DNA of 22,767 nt, taken from an uncultured Opitutales bacterium. GTDB lineage: Bacteria > Verrucomicrobiota > Verrucomicrobiia > Opitutales > Intestinicryptomonadaceae. Position 1 is the stretch's first letter. The number at the start of each line of letters is the position of its first letter. Location of the stretch: positions 1 through 22,767 of the forward strand of contig URYY01000016.1 in assembly GCA_900552245.1 (NCBI GenBank), in the 5' to 3' direction. The notes under the pieces were generated by a model. That model was not told where the DNA came from. It saw only the letters and a program-made list of their open reading frames with translations, and ran no database searches. Position numbers and translations under genes: made by a program. Below are positions 1 through 7,780 of this stretch, in pieces.

Positions 1-590
1 CCCCCCCCCGAAGTCAATCCTAAAGTTTTAAGCCTTTTTAAGGGCGTTTTTTCACTTTTTAGGGGGCTTTCCAAAAGCCGATTTAACGCACCTGAGTTTT
101 GCGCATTTTTTCATATTAAATTCGATATTTCGACTCCTCCCAATCCTACAATAAATACATGTTTATATGTAAGTTATAGTGGAGCTTTCCCTTTTATAAA
201 AAATCTTCATCATAAGATTTTGGAATACTTTTACAATTTAGTATGAAAAATCTAAATTTTGCGAAACAATCCGCGCTTTAAAAATTATACATAAGTACAA
301 ACAAAAATTCGACATGACAGCGTCGCTATTGCCAACTTGCTTTCAATCAACACCTAGCAATGCATATCACCAAAAGTATATATCTTTAAAATCATTTAAA
401 AACGAAATTATTTTCGCGGCTATAATTCAACTTGGTTTTTGCTTAAGATGCAAAATAAAATACCGCGTAAATTTCACAAAAAAACGGATTATTGAAAAGC
501 GCAAAAAGCGCGATGAGTAATCGCCGTTTCAAATTTTGCCCGCCGTTTTGATTTGCTATTTTTCAAAGGCGTGGCAGAATCGCGGGCACT
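1..590. other. AT-rich non-coding leader region
   Basis: No convincing gene lies in these 590 bases. The window opens with a run of nine C, which could be a contig edge. A weak stem (GCCTT/AGGGC, 32-45) followed by a T-run to 52 might be the terminator of an upstream plus-strand gene. A low-GC hairpin with 8-bp arms (200-207 and 214-221, loop CATCAT) lies further on. One 68-codon open frame (314-520) has no recognisable domain, is rich in Lys, Ile and Phe as random AT-rich sequence would be, and was not accepted. The last ~80 bases must hold the promoter of the 591 gene, but I see no clear -35/-10 pair. Confidence 0.6.
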
Positions 591-1343
591 ATGGAAATTA
601 GTGAATTGCTAAAAATTGCCGAAGAAACCGCACTCAAAGCGGGAGAGCGGCTCACGCACATACACAATCGCCGCGTAAATTCCGACGCCGGCAACGACGT
701 AAAACTTCAGGAAGACGTCGAAAGCGAGCTATTCATACGCGATTTGCTCGCCCCTACAAACATTCCCGTAATCGGCGAGGAAAAGGGCGGCGACGCCTCC
801 TTAATGAATGGCGATGAACTTTACTGGGTAGTTGACCCCATAGACGGCACCTACAATTTTCTGCGCTCCATGCCCGGAGTCTGTGTATCAATAGGCCTAA
901 TGCGCGGCATGAAGCCCGTGTGCGGTGCAATTTGCGACTTTACGCGCGGCGAACTCTTTAGCGGCGCAAAGGAACTCGGGCTTTTTATAAACTCCCAAAA
1001 GACAACCCCAAAGTGGGCAAGAGAAGTCGCGCAAGGCGTTATAATGACGGGCTTCCCGAGCAATACCGACTATTCCGACGAAAACATGAAGCTCTTTATA
1101 AAGCGCATGCAAAAGTTTAAGAAAGTGAGAATGTGCGGAAGCGCAGCTCTGGCAATCGCCTGGGTTGCCGCCGGCAGAGCCGACTGCTACGACGAAAGGC
1201 GCATAAACCTCTGGGACGTTGCGGCGGGCCTTGCAATAATTGAGGGCGCGGGCGGCGTATGGAAAAGCGAAAGCGCGGGGCTTAAGGGCAAGCCCATGTC
1301 GCTAAACGTCCAAGCGGCTGCAAGCGAGGAATTTTACGTCTAA
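591..1343 (+). CDS. Inositol-monophosphatase-family phosphatase (SuhB/CysQ-like)
   Basis: A 250-residue protein of the Mg2+-dependent, Li+-sensitive phosphomonoesterase superfamily. The hallmark metal-binding motif WVVDPIDGTYNF is at residues 79-90 (D82, D85, T87), preceded by the GEE metal-ligand motif near 62-64. The second motif WDVAAG lies at about 208-213, with D209 as the likely third metal ligand. Length matches single-domain bacterial members. The family includes inositol-1-phosphatase/SuhB, the 3'(2'),5'-bisphosphate nucleotidase CysQ and histidinol phosphatase HisN, and sequence alone does not fix the substrate. It has no signal peptide, so it is cytoplasmic. It lies 18 nt upstream of nadC and probably shares its transcript. 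No strong Shine-Dalgarno precedes the ATG, but no better start is visible. Confidence 0.88.
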   Translation: MEISELLKIAEETALKAGERLTHIHNRRVNSDAGNDVKLQEDVESELFIRDLLAPTNIPVIGEEKGGDASLMNGDELYWVVDPIDGTYNFLRSMPGVCVSIGLMRGMKPVCGAICDFTRGELFSGAKELGLFINSQKTTPKWAREVAQGVIMTGFPSNTDYSDENMKLFIKRMQKFKKVRMCGSAALAIAWVAAGRADCYDERRINLWDVAAGLAIIEGAGGVWKSESAGLKGKPMSLNVQAAASEEFYV

Positions 1344-1361
1344 AAATTTAATCTAAGCAAT

Positions 1362-2303
1362 ATGAAATCAAAGCGATTTGAAGACCACCTTTTAAGGCGC
1401 CTAACTTGGCGAGACTTGGATAAAAATTACCTAAAAAACCTAATTTCCATAGCTCGCGCCGAGGATATTGAAGGGGCGGGCCTTGCAATAGCTCCCGCTC
1501 AAAAGCGCGACATTACAACAGACACTCTAACTAAGAGCGCAATGGGCTCAGCGGCATTTGCCGCAAGAAAAGACATGGTCTTGTGCGGCCTAGGCCTAAT
1601 AGAGCTTGCGCTCGATTTTTACGCCGAATTTGACGGCGAGGGCAAGTGCGCCGTAAAGCTTTTAAAAAGCGACGGCGAAAGCGTTAAGAAAGGCGATATA
1701 ATCGCCGAAATTTCGGGTCCCGCACGCACGATAATAAGGGCTGAGCGCATAATGCTAAACTTTCTGCAACACCTCTGCGGAGTGGCAACCCACACGGCAA
1801 AATACGTAAAGGCCCTCGGCGAAACTTCCACAAAAATTCTCGATACGCGCAAGACAACACCCTGTTTCCGCGTTCTTGAAAAGTATGCCGTGGCCTGCGG
1901 CGGCGCCTACAACCACAGAATTGGCCTGTTCGACAGAGTGATGCTAAAGGATAACCACCTAGCAGCCTCCGGTGCTACAAAGGCCGAAAAGCTCGCAAAC
2001 GCCGTTAGAATTGCAAAGGATAAAAACCCCGACTACGCCGTTGAAGTCGAAGTGGATTCTCTCGAGCAAATCCCCTACGTTTTAGAAGCCGACGCCGACG
2101 TCATTATGTTTGACAATTTCACGATTGAGCAGCTCAAAGAGGGCGTTAAAATTGTGGGCGGCAAAGCTTGGACGGAGGCTTCGGGCGGAATAACTTTGGA
2201 GACTCTGCCAAAGCTGGGAGCCTTGGGCTTGGACTTCGTATCCTCAGGCGCACTCGTCCACCAGGCAAGTTGGATAGACATAGGCTTGGACTGGGAGTCT
2301 TAA
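1362..2303 (+). CDS. nadC: Nicotinate-nucleotide pyrophosphorylase (carboxylating)
   Basis: Quinolinate phosphoribosyltransferase, 313 residues. It condenses quinolinate with PRPP, releasing CO2 and pyrophosphate, to give nicotinate mononucleotide in de novo NAD synthesis. Diagnostic stretches are RDITTDTLT near the N terminus, the phosphate/PRPP-binding block ILDTRKTTP followed by LEKYAV, the NHRIGLFDRVMLKDNH block with the catalytic-site lysine, EVEVDSLEQI, the acidic metal site ADVIMFDNF, and ASGGI near the C terminus. An N-terminal helix of about 20 residues and a short extra loop (EGAGLAIAPAQK) precede the RDITT motif, slightly longer than usual. It is second in a two-gene unit and is followed by a strong intrinsic terminator. 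nadA and nadB are not in the window. Confidence 0.95.
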   Translation: MKSKRFEDHLLRRLTWRDLDKNYLKNLISIARAEDIEGAGLAIAPAQKRDITTDTLTKSAMGSAAFAARKDMVLCGLGLIELALDFYAEFDGEGKCAVKLLKSDGESVKKGDIIAEISGPARTIIRAERIMLNFLQHLCGVATHTAKYVKALGETSTKILDTRKTTPCFRVLEKYAVACGGAYNHRIGLFDRVMLKDNHLAASGATKAEKLANAVRIAKDKNPDYAVEVEVDSLEQIPYVLEADADVIMFDNFTIEQLKEGVKIVGGKAWTEASGGITLETLPKLGALGLDFVSSGALVHQASWIDIGLDWES

Positions 2304-2338
2304 AAGGCGACTTCCGAAAACAATTCACGAATTTGAAG

Positions 2339-2376
2339 AACGCGGCATGTTAAATAAAGTTTGCCGCGTTTTTTTT
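2339..2376 (+). terminator. Intrinsic terminator after nadC
   Basis: Nine-base-pair stem AACGCGGCA (2339-2347) / TGCCGCGTT (2362-2370) with a 14-nt AT-rich loop. The stem ends inside a run of eight T (2369-2376). This is a canonical Rho-independent terminator 35 nt past the nadC stop. The remaining ~170 nt up to 2547 is low-complexity. It holds a GC-rich imperfect inverted repeat (2490-2498 against 2535-2542) that could slow transcription from the convergent unit but has no good T-tract. Confidence 0.85.
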
Positions 2377-2547
2377 GCGCACATTGCCCGCAATTAGATA
2401 AAGAACGCTTAAAACCCGCTAAAAAATATTCGATAAGCCCGCCTCCGTTTGCGCAAATTTTTTAACTCTTTCCCAAGAAAACTAAAACCGCCCCGCCCTT
2501 TTTTTAAGAGATAAAATAAGGGCAAAATACAAGCGGGCGGGCAAATC

Positions 2548-3402
2548 CTACTTGTCTCTCACCTTGGCAAAGAGAAGCTGTTGAATGTAGCCCGCGTTTT
2601 CGCCGAATTTTTCGGCGGCAAAGCCCCTCACCGACTTCGGATTATCGAGCCCGTAAAGTTCGGCCATACTCTTTGAAATCCAAGTATCTACGGGAAAGGC
2701 CTCAAACTTTGCAGCTCCAAATAAGAGAATGCAGTCAGCCACTTTTTCGCCAACCCCACTTAGGCTAAGCAGGTACTTTTTAGCCTTTTCATAAGGCATT
2801 TCTATAAGTTCTTGCGGCTCGAATTTATCGGCTAAAATTTTGCGCGCGCTCTTTTTTAAGTATGCGGCTCTGAATCCCAATTTGCAGGCTTTTAAAATTT
2901 CATCATCGGCCTCGGCTATCGCTTCAAAAGTTGGAGTTGCAAAGTGGCTATCGGTAATTTTTTCTCCCAAATTTTCCGAAAGCAGGCGCACGCACTGCTT
3001 AATTTGAACAATGCGCTTGCTCGACGAACATATAAAGCAAATTATCGCCTCGCGCGGATTTTGCCTTAAAATTCTGAGAGTCGGAAAGTGTTTGGCGGCT
3101 TCAACTACATGTGGGTCGGTCTGCGATTTTAAAATCTTTTCGTAATCGCGCCCAAAATCTAGGTAATCCGCAATTCTAATGAGGGCGGAATCTTCATCAA
3201 AGCCCTCAGGCAGCGCTGCGCACACCTTTCCCTCGGAATCCAAACTTAGCCTTGCTGCGATATTTTCAAAAACGCCCTCGTAAGTGTTATCTGAAATTCT
3301 ATTCCACCTAAAGGCTTGTCCTCCGTCTAGAAGCTCGCGGAAGTCGCGCTCCGTAAAAAAGGGCGAGTTGCAAAGCCTCTTACTTTTTCTCCACTTTGCC
3401 AT
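2548..3402 (-). CDS. OGG1-type 8-oxoguanine DNA glycosylase/AP lyase
   Basis: A 284-residue helix-hairpin-helix GPD glycosylase, bifunctional by its catalytic residues. The HhH loop LSGVGEKVADC carries the Schiff-base lysine K220 and C224 (human OGG1 K249 and C253). PVDTW carries the catalytic aspartate D239 (human D268). The 8-oxoG pocket is preserved: GQAFRW at 28-33 (human G42 region), and Q274 and F278 (human Q315 and F319). The opposite-base region differs: CSSSKRIVQ at 125-133 replaces human CSSNNNIAR, while R178 (human R204) is kept. Expected role is excision of 8-oxoguanine in base-excision repair. It is last in a three-gene unit and its ATG lies 23 nt inside the upstream lipoprotein gene, suggesting translational coupling. 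Human residue numbers are from memory of the OGG1 structure. Confidence 0.88.
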   Translation of the reverse strand: MAKWRKSKRLCNSPFFTERDFRELLDGGQAFRWNRISDNTYEGVFENIAARLSLDSEGKVCAALPEGFDEDSALIRIADYLDFGRDYEKILKSQTDPHVVEAAKHFPTLRILRQNPREAIICFICSSSKRIVQIKQCVRLLSENLGEKITDSHFATPTFEAIAEADDEILKACKLGFRAAYLKKSARKILADKFEPQELIEMPYEKAKKYLLSLSGVGEKVADCILLFGAAKFEAFPVDTWISKSMAELYGLDNPKSVRGFAAEKFGENAGYIQQLLFAKVRDK

Positions 3403-3958
3403 CTTCCCTGAGCGACCAGAGCCACGACTGCTTCTGGGTTATAACTTTCCCGGACGGAGTTTTTATGACAATCTTCCAAGCGTTCACGCGGTCGTTTCTG
3501 CCCTTCCAATCGCTGCCGGTAAGCCCCAACTTAATTTCGCGCAAAAGTGAGTGCGTGGCGGGCACAGTGAAGTTGTAACTCCTTGTGAGAGCGCTTGCTG
3601 TGGAATCGACACTAAGCTCTATTTGGCAGCCCATTGCAATGTCTTCCGCCGCCCAATCGAGCATCACAAAAAAGTACATCCCCGCGCGCTCCTTCGGCTG
3701 GCTTCGCAAAGTTAAAAAACCGTGGGTATACTCGTCGCCCGTCAATGCCTCGCCTATCGAGCGCGTGTCGATATCGTCCATATACTTTGTATAGACGTAG
3801 GAAATCTCCACATCGCTATTTCTATCAACGCCCAAAATTGAGCCCTTTGATGTGTCTATCTTCCCACCGGCTTCCAATTCGGGAGCGGGAGAGGAACAGG
3901 CGGATAATGCAAAGGCAAGCGCCAAAACAGAGATTAAAGCCGACAGTTTTTGCTTCAT
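3380..3958 (-). CDS. Putative lipoprotein of unknown function
   Basis: A 192-residue protein with a lipoprotein signal peptide: basic start MKQK, a hydrophobic core, and lipobox LSAC with the lipidated Cys at residue 21. The mature part begins SSPAPELEAGG. The rest looks like a compact soluble domain rich in beta-strand patterns (DVEISYVYTKYMDD, WAAEDIAMG, SWLWSLREDGKVEKK near the end). I recognise no family and assign no function. It follows the beta-barrel gene by only 12 nt and overlaps the glycosylase gene by 23 nt. The three are therefore probably cotranscribed, and a physical partnership with the barrel protein is possible but unproven. A Lys-rich C terminus closes the protein. Confidence 0.75.
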   Translation of the reverse strand: MKQKLSALISVLALAFALSACSSPAPELEAGGKIDTSKGSILGVDRNSDVEISYVYTKYMDDIDTRSIGEALTGDEYTHGFLTLRSQPKERAGMYFFVMLDWAAEDIAMGCQIELSVDSTASALTRSYNFTVPATHSLLREIKLGLTGSDWKGRNDRVNAWKIVIKTPSGKVITQKQSWLWSLREDGKVEKK

Positions 3959-3970
3959 AAAAGTCCTTTT

Positions 3971-4876
3971 CTAAAAGAAAAATCCCACGCTTGTCGTGAC
4001 CCACACATTTTGCTCGGGACCGTTTCTAAGCTCCTTTGACGGGCCCTCGCCGTCGTTATTGTAGGCGTAGCCGCAACCGACTGAAAAGCGCCAAGTGTCT
4101 CGCCACACATAAACGAGAGAAACTTCTGCCTGGACAAAACCGTAGCCGTTTTCCATAAGCCTGCCGCCCACTTTGTTATCGCCCGTCCAGCGGTTTGACG
4201 CGACATATCCGTAGTAGGCCTCAAGCTCAAGCGAGAGGTTTTTAATCGCAAAGTATTCGTCGAGCTCAAATATGGGGTTTATGCCAACCATAATTTTCTG
4301 CGCGTCAAAGTCGGGATTATACATGTAGTAGACAAAGGGATTTGTCGGGACGTTTACGATTATGCCCGCGTAAAAGTCGCCATAAAAAGTCATACCGCCT
4401 CCCGGTATTCCGGGGCCGGATACGCGCTGGGTTGTGTATGTAAATGTCCCACCCAAATCGAGGTGAAAAAGCTCCGTTAAGTTGTACTTCCAGCCGCCCG
4501 CAAATTTGAATTGCTGAGCGCTGTTTGCGTCGGTGGGCATAAAGGCGCCAAGCTCGCAATAGCCATCTCCACCAAAAAAGGCCCCTCTATCTACAAGCAC
4601 AGCTCCAAAGGCGTTTCTGCCGACACTCATGCCCTCTATGACCATGTCGCTTGCGTACTCAAAATTCAAATAAGTGCTGCGCTTCTGGCTTAGACCGAAC
4701 ATCAAATCCGGATCCATACTTATGAAAGTATCCCAAGTATAGGGATTTACGTCGTAGAAATTTTCTGACTTAAATTCTTTTATGCCGTATTTTGCGGGAT
4801 CTCCAAAGGAGGAAACCCTCGCAGATAAGACGCAACTTGAAAGCGCCGCAAGCGCAAATATGAGAAATTTTTTCAT
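3971..4876 (-). CDS. Putative outer-membrane beta-barrel protein
   Basis: A 301-residue protein with an Sec signal peptide (MKKFLIFALAALSSCVLSA, cleavage likely after A19). The mature chain has the alternating aromatic/hydrophobic pattern of an outer-membrane barrel: repeated Tyr/Gly/Phe-rich strands such as FAGGWKYNL, LDLGGTFTYTT, MTFYGDFYAGIIVNV, LELEAYYGYVAS and FSVGCGYAYNN. The last strand, VWVTTSVGFFF, ends in the C-terminal phenylalanine recognised by BamA. No enzyme motif is visible, and the channel, porin or adhesin role is open. It is the first gene of a minus-strand unit with a lipoprotein and a DNA glycosylase. Its start faces uppS across 124 nt, so the two units are divergent. The ATG at 4876 gives a complete signal peptide. 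Confidence 0.75.
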   Translation of the reverse strand: MKKFLIFALAALSSCVLSARVSSFGDPAKYGIKEFKSENFYDVNPYTWDTFISMDPDLMFGLSQKRSTYLNFEYASDMVIEGMSVGRNAFGAVLVDRGAFFGGDGYCELGAFMPTDANSAQQFKFAGGWKYNLTELFHLDLGGTFTYTTQRVSGPGIPGGGMTFYGDFYAGIIVNVPTNPFVYYMYNPDFDAQKIMVGINPIFELDEYFAIKNLSLELEAYYGYVASNRWTGDNKVGGRLMENGYGFVQAEVSLVYVWRDTWRFSVGCGYAYNNDGEGPSKELRNGPEQNVWVTTSVGFFF

Positions 4877-4948
4877 TGCGCAACGTTCTGCCAGTGAATC
4901 AAGCTCAATGCAACATTATTCTTAGCCTAAAAAAATGTAAGAATTACT

Positions 4949-4975
4949 TTGCAAACAAGCGCAAACTTGTATTCT
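4949..4975 (+). promoter_or_regulatory. Candidate sigma-70 promoter of the uppS operon
   Basis: TTGCAA (4949-4954) and TATTCT (4970-4975) are separated by 15 nt, shorter than the ideal 17. Transcription would start near 4982. That would place a possible TTG start at 4977 upstream of the transcript and favours the ATG at 5001 for uppS. This is pattern matching only. Confidence 0.25.
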
Positions 4976-5000
4976 ATTGTCGGGTAAAAATAAAGCTCAG

Positions 5001-5747
5001 ATGGCCTCTAAAAGTACAGTCCCAAAAACAGATGCGACAAGTTCCGCCCTGCCGCGGCACGTCGCTATCATTATGGACGGCAACGGCAGATGGGCAAAGG
5101 CAAAGGGCTTGCCGCGGCTAATGGGGCACGAGAGAGGTGCTGAGGTTGTGCGCAAAATTTTTAAATTTGCCGCGCAAAAAGGCATAGCGTTTCTAACTTT
5201 ATACGCATTTTCCTCTGAAAATTGGAACAGGCCAAAGAGCGAAGTGAGCGCCTTGATGAAGCTCTTGGTAAAAACCATTAAAAAGTATTCCGGCGAATTT
5301 GAGAAAAATGAAATACGCTTTAGAACCATAGGCGATATTTCAAAACTCCCAGCCGAGTGCATAGAGGCGCTGGAAGAGCTAAAAAAAAGAACGCAAAATT
5401 TCACAAAGGCAAATCTAGTATTGGCCTTAAACTACGGCTCGCGCGACGAACTTCTGAGAGCCATATCAAAACTAGGCCAAAAGAAAATTTCCGCGCCCAC
5501 TTGGGAGGATGTGGCTGCAAATCTCGACACCGCCGGAATTCCAGACCCGGACTTTCTAATTAGAACCTCGGGCGAAATGCGACTTAGCAACTATCTGTTG
5601 CTGCAAGCCGCCTACGCGGAACTCTACTTTGCCGACGTTCTCTGGCCCGATTTTAACGAGGCCGAATTTCAAAAGGCCCTCGATGAATACGCAAAGCGCG
5701 AGCGCCGCTACGGGCTTACAACAGAACAACTAAAGAACAATGATTAA
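5001..5747 (+). CDS. uppS: Isoprenyl (undecaprenyl diphosphate) synthase
   Basis: Cis-prenyltransferase, 248 residues from the ATG at 5001. It adds isopentenyl units to farnesyl diphosphate to make undecaprenyl diphosphate, the lipid carrier for peptidoglycan and LPS precursors. The catalytic block HVAIIMDGNGRWAKAKG puts the Mg2+/diphosphate-binding aspartate at D26, the same number as in E. coli UppS. Further family motifs are LYAFSSENWNRP, the PDFLIRTSGE block and RLSNYLLLQAAYAELYF. A TTG at 4977 would add eight residues, but no Shine-Dalgarno supports it and a candidate -10 box overlaps it. This is the first gene of the isoprenoid/envelope operon, and its 3' end overlaps cdsA by 8 nt. The exact product chain length is inferred from the family. 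Confidence 0.94.
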   Translation: MASKSTVPKTDATSSALPRHVAIIMDGNGRWAKAKGLPRLMGHERGAEVVRKIFKFAAQKGIAFLTLYAFSSENWNRPKSEVSALMKLLVKTIKKYSGEFEKNEIRFRTIGDISKLPAECIEALEELKKRTQNFTKANLVLALNYGSRDELLRAISKLGQKKISAPTWEDVAANLDTAGIPDPDFLIRTSGEMRLSNYLLLQAAYAELYFADVLWPDFNEAEFQKALDEYAKRERRYGLTTEQLKNND

Positions 5748-6606
5748 AAGAACCATAAGCACTCTCGCACTTTGGGCAGTACTGATTTTAGCAATTTACT
5801 ACACGCGCGGCTACGGCTTTGCAGCCCTAATTTACATACTTTCAGTTTTAGCATCTTACGAAGCCTGCTCACTTTTAAAGAAGTGCGGTTCAAATCCATC
5901 ATTTAAGGCTGTGGCAGTTTCTGAGACGGCGCTCTTTGCCCTAATAGCGCTTGCGGCAGCTAAAGTAACAGTAATTTCTCCAGCCTGCCTTGCGCTTTTA
6001 AGCATTTTATTTGTGATATTGGCTTTTTCGCTCTGGGCCTTAAAAGATCCATTTTCGGAGCATATTAGGCTGCGTGTTCTGCCTTCATTTTGCGTATTTA
6101 TGGCTGTGGGTGTGATGCTTTCGCTCTACGCTATTTTGGCCTTTTCATTTGAAGGCTGCGGAAAGTTTGCGGGGGTTACACTCGCATGTTGGGCCATAGC
6201 AAGTGCGAAGTTTTCGGACATCGGGGGCTACTTGTTTGGAGCAAGCATAGGCAAGCGCAAACTCGCCCCGCGCGTAAGCCCGAAAAAAACTTGGGAGGGC
6301 GCGATAGGCGGCGTAGTTTTGTCGATCTTGGCCTCGTATCTAATTTTGAGATTTTCGGCTCCGCTTTTCGAGGGTGCATTGCAGAATGCCAATTTGCTTA
6401 TTCTCACACTTGTAGCAGCCCCGATAATCGCCGTATTTGCGCTGATTTCAGACCTGCTTGAATCGGTCTTAAAGCGCAGGGCAAACATAAAGGATTCGGG
6501 CTCGACAATCCCCGGAATAGGAGGCGCTTTGGATTTGGCGGACTCTATGCTACTCACAGCCCCCATATCCTACCTATTTGCAGCCTTTTTAATTTTCGCA
6601 TTTTAA
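5740..6606 (+). CDS. cdsA: Phosphatidate cytidylyltransferase (CDP-diglyceride synthase)
   Basis: Integral membrane enzyme, 288 residues with about eight hydrophobic segments. It makes CDP-diacylglycerol from phosphatidate and CTP, the branch point for bacterial phospholipids. Recognised by SPKKTWEGAIGG in the middle of the protein and by the C-terminal signature LKRRANIKDSGSTIPG followed by GGALDLADS. D252 and the D265/D268 pair are the expected metal-binding acids. Compared with the usual HGGxxDRxD ending of the signature, His is replaced by Ile (260) and Arg by Leu (266), a variant form. It starts inside the uppS stop region (ATGATTAA, 8-nt overlap), so the two are translationally coupled, and dxr follows after 12 nt. 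Confidence 0.93.
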   Translation: MIKRTISTLALWAVLILAIYYTRGYGFAALIYILSVLASYEACSLLKKCGSNPSFKAVAVSETALFALIALAAAKVTVISPACLALLSILFVILAFSLWALKDPFSEHIRLRVLPSFCVFMAVGVMLSLYAILAFSFEGCGKFAGVTLACWAIASAKFSDIGGYLFGASIGKRKLAPRVSPKKTWEGAIGGVVLSILASYLILRFSAPLFEGALQNANLLILTLVAAPIIAVFALISDLLESVLKRRANIKDSGSTIPGIGGALDLADSMLLTAPISYLFAAFLIFAF

Positions 6607-6618
6607 GGAATTTTTAGC

Positions 6619-7770
6619 ATGAAAAGAAAAATAGTTCTCTTGGGAGCCACAGGCTCCATAGGCGACAGCACCTTGCAAGTGATACGCGCAAACCCCGACA
6701 AGCTCGAACTTGTAGGAATTGCCGCAAACAAAAATTGGAAGAAACTTGCGGACATCGCGCGCGAATTTAAAGTTAAGCACGTTGCAATCTCCGACGAAAA
6801 GGCCTTTGGCGAGGCAAAGGGCGCCTTTGGAGACGCCAAGATGTACTGCGGCAAGGAGGGGCTTATGGAGATTTCCACTCTCGATAATTTCGACACGCTC
6901 GAAGCTGCTGTTGTCGGAACCGAAGCTCTTGAACCCACGCTTGCCGCTATAAAGTGCAAGAAGGACATAGCCCTGGCGAACAAGGAACTTTTGGTAATGG
7001 GCGGCAAATTCGTAATGGGCGAAGCCAAGAAAAACAATGTGAAGATGCTTCCGCTTGATAGCGAGCACAACGCGATATTCCAATGCATACAGGGCGAGCG
7101 AAAAGAGGACATCGCAAACCTTATAATAACCGCTTCCGGCGGAATGTTTCGCGACTACACTTACGAGCAGATGAAGAGCATCAAGCCCGAAGACGCCATG
7201 AAGCACCCGAACTGGAATATGGGCGTAAAAGTTACTATAGACTCTTCAACGCTTGCAAACAAGGGACTTGAAGTTATAGAGGCAAAGTGGCTCTTTGACG
7301 TTGCCCCCGAGCAGATTGAGGTTGTAGTGCACCGCCAGAGCATAGTGCACTCTATGGTGAGGTTTAAGGACGGTTCCATCTTGGCCCACCTTGCCCCGCC
7401 CTTTATGACCTTCCCGATTTCGCACAGCCTGCTTGTGCCCGAGAGGGGCAATCCAGTTTTACCGAGCATAGACTTTACCAAGATGCTGACCCTCGATTTT
7501 AGACCGCCGGACACCGACAGATTCCCCTGTCTAAAGCACGCCTTTAACGCGCTAAAGATAGGAAAGACAGCCACCGCAATTTTTAACGCCTCAAATGAAG
7601 TTGCCGTTGCGGAATTTATAAAGGGAAAAATCGCCTGGCTTGACATTCCCAAAGTAGTTGGAGAAGCTCTCGAAAAAGTTGAGGCGCGCGAAGTTGAAAG
7701 CATAGCAGAGCTTCTGGAGGAAGACGCAAAGGCCAGAGCGGTCTCAATGGAAATAGTAAACAGCCTCTAG
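6619..7770 (+). CDS. dxr: 1-deoxy-D-xylulose-5-phosphate reductoisomerase
   Basis: Second enzyme of the MEP isoprenoid pathway, 383 residues. It rearranges and reduces DXP to 2-C-methyl-D-erythritol 4-phosphate using NADPH and a divalent metal, and is the fosmidomycin target. The N-terminal NADPH-binding loop is GATGSIGDSTL (9-19). ANKELLVMGG and LPLDSEHNAIFQ follow, the latter with metal ligands D147 and E149. ITASGGMFRDY and HPNWNMGVKVTIDSSTLANK form the substrate site and flexible lid, with VVHRQSIVHSMV next. Length is near the family norm. AAGGAA lies a few bases upstream of the ATG as a plausible ribosome binding site. It sits in the uppS-cdsA-dxr-rseP-ispG operon, supplying the precursors that UppS consumes. 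Confidence 0.97.
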   Translation: MKRKIVLLGATGSIGDSTLQVIRANPDKLELVGIAANKNWKKLADIAREFKVKHVAISDEKAFGEAKGAFGDAKMYCGKEGLMEISTLDNFDTLEAAVVGTEALEPTLAAIKCKKDIALANKELLVMGGKFVMGEAKKNNVKMLPLDSEHNAIFQCIQGERKEDIANLIITASGGMFRDYTYEQMKSIKPEDAMKHPNWNMGVKVTIDSSTLANKGLEVIEAKWLFDVAPEQIEVVVHRQSIVHSMVRFKDGSILAHLAPPFMTFPISHSLLVPERGNPVLPSIDFTKMLTLDFRPPDTDRFPCLKHAFNALKIGKTATAIFNASNEVAVAEFIKGKIAWLDIPKVVGEALEKVEAREVESIAELLEEDAKARAVSMEIVNSL

Positions 7771-7780
7771 GCACTTTTTA

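Noticed and set aside
314..520. 68-codon open frame in the leader region
   Set aside because: No recognisable domain or ribosome site. The composition is that of AT-rich non-coding DNA and no neighbour supports it.
2490..2542. GC-rich imperfect inverted repeat downstream of the glycosylase gene as its terminator
   Set aside because: The loop is over 30 nt, the stem has a bulge and no T-tract follows on the minus strand.
3634..3960. 108-codon plus-strand frame opposite the lipoprotein gene
   Set aside because: It is antisense to a gene with a clear lipobox. Its Arg/Pro/Ser-rich translation is typical of a shadow frame.
4880..4900. TGGCAG-AACG-TTGC on the minus strand ahead of the beta-barrel gene, resembling a sigma-54 -24/-12 promoter (rpoN is in the window)
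   Set aside because: The GG-to-GC spacing is one base short of the strict sigma-54 spacing, and the element abuts the ATG, leaving no room for a transcript start.
6589..7206. 205-codon minus-strand frame opposite dxr
   Set aside because: dxr on the plus strand has every family motif. The antisense frame has no recognisable domain.
7161..7703. 180-codon minus-strand frame opposite dxr
   Set aside because: Ser/Thr-rich antisense shadow of a confidently identified gene.
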